The notes under the pieces were generated by a model. That model saw only the letters and a list, made by a program, of their open reading frames with translations. It searched no databases and was not told the DNA's origin. Below, in pieces: positions 1 through 4,823 of a stretch of 7,257 nt of DNA (position 1 is its first letter; each line of letters opens with the position of its first letter). The DNA comes from Treponema sp. GTDB taxonomy: Bacteria > Spirochaetota > Spirochaetia > Treponematales > Treponemataceae. Position numbers and translations under genes: made by a program. Location: contig JAFOTA010000116.1 in the NCBI GenBank assembly GCA_017421145.1, forward strand, positions 1-7,257. Reading direction: 5' to 3'.

Positions 1-314
1 CAGTTCTTCCGCTTATGAAGAAAGACGGTCTTGCTGAAAAGGCTCAGGAAATCCGTGCGGAACTCAAGCATGAATATGTGACCGACTATGACCAGAGCGG
101 AACGGTCGGAAAAAGATACCGCCGTCAGGATGAGATTGGTACTCCTTTCTGCGTGACGGTTGACTACGACACAATCACAAAGGGCAGCCCGAATTTTGAC
201 ACCGTTACAGTCCGCTTCCGTGACTCGATGGAGCAGGAGAGGGTCAAGCTTTCTGAGCTTTCCGGATTCATCCACAACGCAATCCGCAACTACAAGCCTG
301 TCGAAAAGAAATAA
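1..314 (+). CDS. glyS: Glycyl-tRNA synthetase, C-terminal fragment (5' end outside window)
   Basis: This is the last 103 codons or so of a class II glycyl-tRNA synthetase, the enzyme that charges tRNA-Gly in the cytoplasm. The frame is open from base 3 and begins VLPLMKKDGLAEKA, so the ATG at base 15 is internal and not the start. The fragment covers the C-terminal anticodon-binding domain (HGTP_anticodon fold). It shows the family hallmarks YDQSGTVGKRYRRQDEIGTP, FCVTVDYDT and TVRFRDSMEQERV. These are typical of the homodimeric (archaeal/eukaryotic-like) GlyRS rather than the alpha2beta2 enzyme of many other bacteria. The catalytic domain lies upstream and cannot be assessed. The gene stops at TAA 312-314, and the next gene starts 12 bases later on the same strand, so co-transcription is likely. 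Some annotations call this type glyQS. The family call is firm. Confidence 0.95.
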   Translation, partial: VLPLMKKDGLAEKAQEIRAELKHEYVTDYDQSGTVGKRYRRQDEIGTPFCVTVDYDTITKGSPNFDTVTVRFRDSMEQERVKLSELSGFIHNAIRNYKPVEKK

Positions 315-326
315 GGCCGGGATTCT

Positions 327-1109
327 ATGGATTTTTTGGCATTGGGCAGAACCGGGCTTTTGGTCAGCCGGACGGCGTTCGGAGCCATGAGCCTTGACTG
401 CCCGAAGATTCAGAGCTTGGGAGACAGTGCCGAACAGCAGGTTTATGCCATGGTCAGAAAGGCGTATATTGCGGGGATGAATCTTTTTGATGTCTCGCAT
501 ACAAAGCCTTTGTGCGAAAAGCGTCTCGGTGCTGCCTTGAGCGGAATCAGGGAAAATGTCGTCATCTCCTCAAAATCGGATGCACAGTGCGTTTCTGACC
601 TTAGGTGCGATCTTGACGAAAGCCTTCTTAATCTTGATACGGGCTGGATTGACATCTATATGCTTGACGGTTTGAATCAGGTTCCGACCGACAAATCTCC
701 GGACAGGCTTTATAATGAGCTTGTCCGTTGCAAGGATCAGGGGCTTATAAAATTCACCGGGTTTGCTACCGAAGACTGTGACCTTGCGCGCGAAGCCGTT
801 TTGACCGGGCTTTATGACGTGGTTCAGTTTCCGTTCAACATGCTCACGAACAAGGTTACGGAAGATGTGGTCAAGCTTTGTGCGGAACGTCAGGTAGGGT
901 GCATTGCGTCGCAGCCGATGTGCAAGGGTCTTATAACCAGTGCGGCTCTTGCCCTTGGATTTTTCCTTCAGTATGAAAGCGTTTCCCCGGTCTGGGGCGT
1001 GCAGGATTTGGAGGAGCTTGACAACATAATCTACCTGAACAATCACCCCCCGCGCATTGATGAGCAGTTCCTTTCGGACATTGCTGAGCAGAGGGCTTTG
1101 TTCGAGTAG
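327..1109 (+). CDS. Aldo/keto reductase-fold protein with altered catalytic tetrad
   Basis: The 260-residue product has an aldo/keto reductase (AKR) TIM-barrel pattern: LGRTGLLVSRTAFGAMSL at residues 6-23, FD at 54-55, CEKRLGAAL at 63-71, VVISSKS at 78-84, IDIYMLDGL at 108-116 and GLIKFTGFAT near residue 140. Active AKRs use Asp, Tyr, Lys and His. Here D55 and K83 are kept. The Tyr of the usual DTAxxYGxSE segment aligns with K60, and the His of the usual IDLYLLH segment aligns with D114. The C-terminus resembles the aryl-alcohol or Fe-S-linked AKR branch but has no ferredoxin-like extension and no clear NADPH phosphate-binding motif. Family members usually have about 280-340 residues, so this one is short. 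It may have lost normal carbonyl reduction, or work by another chemistry, or act as a binding protein; the substrate is unknown. GGGA at 319-322 is a weak ribosome-binding site. The gene follows glycyl-tRNA synthetase by 12 bases and converges with the HD-GYP gene. Confidence 0.85.
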   Translation: MDFLALGRTGLLVSRTAFGAMSLDCPKIQSLGDSAEQQVYAMVRKAYIAGMNLFDVSHTKPLCEKRLGAALSGIRENVVISSKSDAQCVSDLRCDLDESLLNLDTGWIDIYMLDGLNQVPTDKSPDRLYNELVRCKDQGLIKFTGFATEDCDLAREAVLTGLYDVVQFPFNMLTNKVTEDVVKLCAERQVGCIASQPMCKGLITSAALALGFFLQYESVSPVWGVQDLEELDNIIYLNNHPPRIDEQFLSDIAEQRALFE

Positions 1110-1113
1110 ATTT

Positions 1114-2442
1114 TTACTGCTGCTGTTGCTGTGCGGCTTTTTTTGCGGTGGCTTTCTGTGCCATTGCTTTTTTGAGCGCGGAAAGAACGTCGTTTGATTC
1201 TGCTTTGTCGAGTACGCGGACAATCTTGTTGTTCAGGTTGTCCGTCTGAACCTGCCTTGCGTTTCCGTGGTTGTCCTTTTCCGTAAGAAGCTGGACGATA
1301 GGGTTTGCCGGATTCTGCGGTGAAACATCGACCACCTGCGCAATCTGTCCGTTTGCAAGATATACGTATGCGCCGATCGGATAGAGCGAAAGACTGAAAA
1401 GCAGTGCCTTAAGAACTGTGTCATCGTATATGTGATGCTCGTTCTTCATCATTTCAATCATCGCGTCATACAGGGAACGCGCTTCCTTGAATTTCCTTGG
1501 TGCGGTTATTGCCTCAAAAGAACATGCCACGGCAATTATTTTTGCATAGAAAGATATTTCGGCTCCTCTCCTGTGCCTTGGATAACCGGAACCGTTTTCC
1601 CGTTCATGGTGGTCAAGGACTCCCAGAAGTATTGGCTGCGAAAATTTGTAGTCTGAAAGTATGTTGTAGCTCAAAAGCGGGTGAGTGAGAATCTGGTTCT
1701 TTTCCGCAATTGTCAGAGGCCTGTTGTTGATGTAGAGCTGGGGTGATATTTTGATCATCCCGATTTCATGAAGTATGGAGGCAACTCCAAGCTCTACGAT
1801 TTTCGAATGATCCATTTTCAGCTGCAATCCGATGGCGACCGCAATCACCATTGACCTCATGCTGTGGTACACAAGGAAATTCTTCGTGAATGTCTCAGTG
1901 TTCGGCGTGATCCTGAGGATATATCTCCTGTGTTCCTTGATGAAATCGCACATTGCGCTGACGGTGCAGGAAATCTCGTTTTTGTTGAATTCCTTGTGGG
2001 TGGCATAGAAAGTGTATATATGGTTTATGTATTTCAGGAAAGCATCGTAGACTTCCTGAACCAGTTCCATGTGCTCTATGTCGTTTGCCAGGGATTTCTT
2101 TTTTTCCTCGGCTTTTTCAAGGGCTGCCTTTATGTCCGGCGCAATTTCCTGATTTATGGAATCGGACTTTTCCTGTATGTCGTCCTTGTCATCGATGATT
2201 ATTACTTCTTCGGTCTTTTCTGCAATCGCTTTTTTCGTCTCTTCGTTTACTTCCGGAGCGATAGGTTTTTGAACGGCCCTTCCTTCTGATATTACCGTCT
2301 TGAAATTCCAAACCAGCAGAGCCTTTATCGTTTCCTGCGTAAGAGGGCAGTTTGCAGGGCACAGAATGAATTTGTCGTCAATCTTAAGATCGGAAGAATA
2401 TTCACCGTTTGCTTTCAAATCTCCGACGCTGTATGTTTCCAT
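1114..2442 (-). CDS. Divergent HD-GYP domain protein (possible c-di-GMP phosphodiesterase or sensor)
   Basis: The 442-residue product has no signal peptide or membrane segment and should be cytosolic. Residues 1-55 form a small N-terminal domain (YSVGDLK, then DDKFILCPANCPLTQETIKALL). Residues 60-125 are a Lys/Glu-rich charged linker, probably helical. Residues 185-350 are an HD-GYP domain. Residues 353-412 match the region after many HD-GYP domains (LYPIGAYVYLANGQIAQVV). The tail is Lys/Ala-rich and ends in five Gln. Active members hydrolyse cyclic di-GMP with two or three metals held by His/Asp. Here H193, H225, H254, H278, H279 and the GSGYP motif (284-288) are kept. The HD dyad is H225-E226, DIGK reads EIGM, DGSGYP reads NGSGYP (N283), and the late Asp of VAD reads C307. 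Activity is therefore uncertain; c-di-GMP binding is an alternative. AGAGGG eight bases before the ATG supports the start. The gene converges with the AKR gene, with 4 bases between stop codons. Confidence 0.88.
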   Translation of the reverse strand: METYSVGDLKANGEYSSDLKIDDKFILCPANCPLTQETIKALLVWNFKTVISEGRAVQKPIAPEVNEETKKAIAEKTEEVIIIDDKDDIQEKSDSINQEIAPDIKAALEKAEEKKKSLANDIEHMELVQEVYDAFLKYINHIYTFYATHKEFNKNEISCTVSAMCDFIKEHRRYILRITPNTETFTKNFLVYHSMRSMVIAVAIGLQLKMDHSKIVELGVASILHEIGMIKISPQLYINNRPLTIAEKNQILTHPLLSYNILSDYKFSQPILLGVLDHHERENGSGYPRHRRGAEISFYAKIIAVACSFEAITAPRKFKEARSLYDAMIEMMKNEHHIYDDTVLKALLFSLSLYPIGAYVYLANGQIAQVVDVSPQNPANPIVQLLTEKDNHGNARQVQTDNLNNKIVRVLDKAESNDVLSALKKAMAQKATAKKAAQQQQQ

Positions 2443-2450
2443 AATTTAAT

Positions 2451-2457
2451 CCCTCTT
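2451..2457 (-). promoter_or_regulatory. Ribosome-binding site of the HD-GYP gene, overlapping a GGA motif
   Basis: On the - strand the sequence AAGAGGG lies eight bases before the ATG at 2442-2440 and fixes the start codon. It also contains AGGGA, an A-N-GGA core of the kind CsrA binds. A CsrA-like protein sitting here would block ribosome entry. The ribosome-binding role is well supported; CsrA control is inference. Confidence 0.8.
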
Positions 2458-2484
2458 TATTGAATTTCCAAGGAAACAGTGAAT

Positions 2485-2555
2485 CATCCTGAACCGGAGC
2501 AATGACGTTCCCTCAGATGGATTGGTGCCGTTGGAAAATTCAGTTCCCTGACACC
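2485..2555 (-). promoter_or_regulatory. Two tandem hairpins in the HD-GYP mRNA leader, each holding AGGGAAC
   Basis: Read on the - strand, the first hairpin pairs GGTGTC (2555-2550) with GGCACC (2529-2524): six pairs, one of them G-U. A smaller GGAA/TTCC helix lies inside it. The second pairs CATCTGA (2519-2513) with TCAGGATG (2492-2485) with one bulged G. In each, AGGGAAC starts immediately inside the outer stem (AGGGA at 2549-2545 and 2513-2509). Two more GGA triplets are at 2489-2487 and 2469-2467. I do not recognise a known riboswitch. The arrangement resembles translationally controlled leaders with several CsrA sites, but that is a hypothesis. The pairing was checked by hand and not by energy calculation. 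Confidence 0.4.
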
Positions 2556-2568
2556 TAATTTTATGGTT

Positions 2569-2604
2569 AACAATGAATAATCCGCCTTCGGATTATTCAT
2601 TGTT
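2569..2604. repeat. Perfect 16-bp inverted repeat with 4-base loop
   Basis: AACAATGAATAATCCG (2569-2584) is followed by CCTT and then its exact reverse complement (2589-2604). No T-run follows on either strand, so it is not an ordinary intrinsic terminator. It begins at about the predicted first base of the HD-GYP transcript (near 2605), just downstream of that promoter's -10 box. It could be a 5'-terminal stem that protects the mRNA, an operator bound by a dimeric protein, or a copy of a dispersed palindromic element. The repeat itself is certain; its role is not. Confidence 0.9.
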
Positions 2605-2611
2605 TCCCTAA

Positions 2612-2640
2612 ATTGTACAAAAAATCAAGCTGCATGTGAA
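2612..2640 (-). promoter_or_regulatory. Sigma70-type promoter for the HD-GYP gene
   Basis: On the - strand TTCACA (2640-2635) and TACAAT (2617-2612) are separated by exactly 17 bases. Each differs from the consensus hexamers TTGACA and TATAAT by one base. The start would be near base 2605, giving a leader of about 160 nt before the ATG at 2442. The leader opens with the perfect inverted repeat. No competing promoter of similar quality was seen closer to the gene. Confidence 0.6.
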
Positions 2641-2671
2641 CCTGAAATCAAAAAAAGGGGCTTTCCTGTAC

Positions 2672-2705
2672 AAAAAAAATCCCTATGGTGTTTATCGGGA
2701 TTTTT
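2672..2705 (-). terminator. Intrinsic terminator, leftward (possibly bidirectional)
   Basis: AAAAATCCC (2675-2683) pairs with GGGATTTTT (2697-2705) around a 13-base loop. On the - strand the right arm runs into eight T (complement of A 2672-2679), as expected of a Rho-independent terminator. On the + strand the tail is only five T followed by AAGG, so rightward termination would be weaker. The stem has only three G-C pairs. It lies just upstream of the HD-GYP promoter and would shield it from leftward read-through. Confidence 0.55.
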
Positions 2706-2756
2706 AAGGTGATTTATAAGGAAAGAGGCGAAAAAAGTTCATGATTGTATTATTGT

Positions 2757-2787
2757 AAAAAAAAAGAACCAAGACTCAGCTTGGTTC
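2757..2787 (-). terminator. Strong intrinsic terminator, leftward
   Basis: On the - strand GAACCAAG (2787-2780) pairs perfectly with CTTGGTTC (2773-2766) around the six-base loop CTGAGT, followed at once by nine T (complement of A 2757-2765). This is a textbook Rho-independent terminator. There is no T-run on the + strand side, so the direction is clear. No protein gene lies upstream of it in this direction inside the intergenic region. Confidence 0.8.
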
Positions 2788-2860
2788 CCGTGGATTCCAA
2801 ATCTTTTTTCAACGGCCGTCTGGATGTCGTATGACCCGTCCGTTGGAAATGATTCCTATC
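2757..2860 (-). ncRNA. Candidate small structured RNA ending at an intrinsic terminator
   Basis: A leftward terminator at 2787-2757 has no protein gene upstream of it on the same strand, which suggests it ends a short RNA. Just upstream, the - strand can form a long hairpin. GAATC (2855-2851) pairs with GATTT (2803-2799) with one G-U, then TTT pairs with AAA, then CAACGG (2845-2840) pairs with CCGTTG (2815-2810), around a 24-base apical loop containing GTC-ATAC-GAC. The G-U pair becomes an A-C mismatch on the other strand, slightly favouring this direction. I found no convincing promoter and match no known RNA family. The 5' end is a guess. Confidence 0.3.
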
Positions 2861-2980
2861 AATTTTATTTTCGGAGCGGATTTCGGGGACTTTAGCAATT
2901 TTTTTGTTTTTTTATGGAAAATCCGGCTTTCTAAGGGGAAATTTTGGGTTAGCATAAGCTTATTGATAACAAGATTTTTA

Positions 2981-3009
2981 TTGTCAGCCTCTTTTCTTTA
3001 GGCTATACT
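2981..3009 (+). promoter_or_regulatory. Near-consensus sigma70 promoter for the ABC exporter operon
   Basis: TTGTCA (2981-2986) and TATACT (3004-3009) are separated by exactly 17 bases, each one base off consensus. The ATG of the first ABC gene is at 3016, six bases after the -10 box, which is where transcription itself should start. The mRNA would therefore have little or no 5' leader, and no Shine-Dalgarno sequence precedes the ATG. Translation would have to start in leaderless fashion. Confidence 0.7.
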
Positions 3010-3015
3010 GAAAAA

Positions 3016-4785
3016 ATGTCTACTGTATCAAAATTACTTTCCGGGCTGGAAAAAAAATACAAGCTTTTTTCCATATTAAGCCCTGTTTCGATGATAGGTG
3101 AAGTCGCCATGGAAACGGTGATTCCCCTTATTATGGCTAAGATCATCGACACCGGCATTGCCGACAAGAACATTTCATACGTCGCCAGGATGGGGCTTCT
3201 CATGGTTGGGCTTGCTTGCGTGTCACTTGGTTTCGGAGCCTTGGGAGGAATCTTTTCCGCCCAGGGAGCAACAGGATTTTCACACAACCTCAGACGCAAG
3301 GTTTTCGGCAAGATCCAGACATTTTCGTTCGGAAACATAGACCATTTTTCCACGTCGTCCTTGGTCACGCGCCTTACTACCGACATAACGAACCTGCAGA
3401 ACACATACCAGATGATAGTCCGCATGTGTTTCCGCGCTCCGTTCATGCTTGTGTCGGGCACTGTGATGGCGTGCATGATAAACCTGCGCCTTGCAACGAT
3501 ATTTTTCATAGCCATACCTTTCCTTGCCCTCTGCCTCGTTCTTATTGCGACAAAGGCATATCCAAGGTTCACGCTCATGATGAAGCGCTATGACAGCCTG
3601 AACAACACCGTGCAGGAAAACCTCAACGCAATCAGGGTGGTAAAAAGCTTTGTCCGAAGCGACTATGAAAACAAAAAATTCAAGGAATCTGCTGAATCTG
3701 TGCGCAAAGCCCAGGTTGCTGCGGAAAAGCTGGTCATATTGAATCTTCCGCTCATGGAAGTGGTCATTTATTCATGCATAATCGCTGCCCTTTGGTTCGG
3801 CGGAAAGATGATTGCCGTGGGCGACATGAAAACCGGAGAGCTTATAAGCTTCATAACCTACATCGGTCAGATCCTCATGTCCCTGATGATGCTCTCGATG
3901 ATTTTCATAATGCTTGTGCTTTCGCGTGCGAGCGTTTCCCGTGTCATAGAAGTTTTGGACGAGGTTCCCGAAATCAAGAATCCTGAGGAGAAAGTTTTCG
4001 TAAATCAGGATGACAAGGTGGTTCACGGAAGCTTTGACCGCGTTCCCAACGGCAGCATAGATTTCAAGAACGTGTCGTTCAGCTACCTTAAGGATCCCGG
4101 CAACTGCGTGCTTTCTGACGTGAACCTGCATATTGAAAGCGGAGAGATGATCGGTATTATCGGAGGAACAGGCTCTTCAAAAACTACGATGGTTTCGCTG
4201 ATCCCGCGCCTTTATGACGTTCTTTCAGGTTCTGTGAGCGTTGGTGGAATCGACGTGCGTAAGTATGACCTCAAGGCTTTGCGTGACGGAGTTGCCATGG
4301 TTTTGCAGAAGAACGTGCTTTTTTCAGGAACCATAAAAGAAAACCTGCTCTGGGGCGACGAAAATGCCGGTGATGAAGAGATGATTGCCGCATGCAAGGC
4401 CAGCGATGCATATGAGTTCGTGTCTTCTTTCCCCAAAGGATTTGAAACCGACTTGGGGCAGGGAGGAGTGAATCTTTCAGGCGGACAGAAACAGCGTCTT
4501 TGCATTGCACGCGCACTTTTGAAAAAGCCCAAGATCCTCATTCTTGATGACAGCACTTCTGCCGTTGATACTGCTACGGATGCACGCATAAGGTCTGCTT
4601 TGAGATCAACTTTGCCGGAAACCACGAAGATAATCATCGCGCAGAGGATTAACTCGGTTCAGGATGCGGACAAGATAATCGTGCTTGACAACGGAAAGAT
4701 AAACGGAATCGGAACTCACGCTGAGCTGCTTGAAAACAATGCAATCTACCGTGAAGTCTATGAATCCCAGCAGTCAAAGAATTAA
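3016..4785 (+). CDS. Heterodimeric ABC exporter subunit 1 (permease + ATPase, degenerate-site Walker B)
   Basis: This 589-residue half-transporter has six membrane segments near residues 18-40, 58-80, 136-158, 160-180, 242-264 and 278-308, then a nucleotide-binding domain from about 345. The Walker A motif is G383-G-T-G-S-S-K389-T390, with Ser at the usual third Gly. The Q-loop is Q431, the signature LSGGQ is 487-491, Walker B is ILILD511, and the D-loop is SAVD 515-518. The catalytic Glu is Asp (D512) and the H-loop His is Gln (Q543, IAQR). This pattern marks the subunit holding the degenerate site in heterodimeric type IV exporters such as TM287/288, BmrCD and LmrCD. The motifs closely match a Clostridia exporter family. 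The substrate could be drug, lipid or peptide and cannot be told. The start at 3016 is preferred because the next Met codons fall within the first membrane helix; no ribosome-binding site is present. The partner gene follows after a short gap. Confidence 0.93.
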   Translation: MSTVSKLLSGLEKKYKLFSILSPVSMIGEVAMETVIPLIMAKIIDTGIADKNISYVARMGLLMVGLACVSLGFGALGGIFSAQGATGFSHNLRRKVFGKIQTFSFGNIDHFSTSSLVTRLTTDITNLQNTYQMIVRMCFRAPFMLVSGTVMACMINLRLATIFFIAIPFLALCLVLIATKAYPRFTLMMKRYDSLNNTVQENLNAIRVVKSFVRSDYENKKFKESAESVRKAQVAAEKLVILNLPLMEVVIYSCIIAALWFGGKMIAVGDMKTGELISFITYIGQILMSLMMLSMIFIMLVLSRASVSRVIEVLDEVPEIKNPEEKVFVNQDDKVVHGSFDRVPNGSIDFKNVSFSYLKDPGNCVLSDVNLHIESGEMIGIIGGTGSSKTTMVSLIPRLYDVLSGSVSVGGIDVRKYDLKALRDGVAMVLQKNVLFSGTIKENLLWGDENAGDEEMIAACKASDAYEFVSSFPKGFETDLGQGGVNLSGGQKQRLCIARALLKKPKILILDDSTSAVDTATDARIRSALRSTLPETTKIIIAQRINSVQDADKIIVLDNGKINGIGTHAELLENNAIYREVYESQQSKN

Positions 4786-4813
4786 TCGCTTTCGGACTCT
4801 GAGATTTTCTAAT

Positions 4814-4817
4814 GGAG
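4814..4817 (+). promoter_or_regulatory. Ribosome-binding site deciding the start of ABC subunit 2
   Basis: GGAG lies six bases before the ATG at 4824. An in-frame ATG at 4812 overlaps this motif and has no ribosome-binding site of its own, so translation most likely begins at 4824 (MPRPEKGADK). The difference is four residues. Confidence 0.7.
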
Positions 4818-4823
4818 AAAAAT

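Larger units (their letters stand above)
2443..3015. other. Divergent regulatory intergenic region, no protein gene supported
   Basis: This 573-base gap separates the leftward HD-GYP gene from the rightward ABC exporter genes. Going rightward it holds the HD-GYP ribosome-binding site, a leader with two hairpins, a perfect inverted repeat, the HD-GYP promoter, two leftward intrinsic terminators, a possible small RNA, and the ABC promoter. Only short open frames without a credible start exist here. Bases 2861-2980 contain T-rich tracts (T7 G T7 near 2900-2915) and an imperfect palindrome TTGATAACAA at 2963-2972, about 10 bases upstream of the ABC -35 box. That palindrome could be an operator but is too short to claim. 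Confidence 0.75.

Noticed and set aside
570..1223. 217-codon open frame on the - strand across the AKR gene
   Set aside because: It lies opposite well-supported AKR and HD-GYP codons, has a basic, composition-driven sequence and matches no family motif.
1864..2289. 141-codon + strand frame inside the HD-GYP gene
   Set aside because: Hydrophobic and Phe-rich only because it is antisense to a Lys/Glu-rich coding stretch; no ribosome-binding site and no motif.
2675..2705. Rightward terminator at the same hairpin
   Set aside because: The + strand tail is only five T within the stem followed by AAGG, and no rightward transcript is expected here; kept only as a leftward terminator.
2800..2850. 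Guanidine-II (mini-ykkC) riboswitch, suggested by several ACGG/ACGA motifs
   Set aside because: The bases flanking each ACGR are not complementary, so the required small stem-loops do not form, and the downstream element is a terminator with no gene attached.
4812..4823. ATG at 4812 as the start of ABC subunit 2
   Set aside because: It overlaps the GGAG that precedes the ATG at 4824 with good spacing and has no ribosome-binding site of its own.
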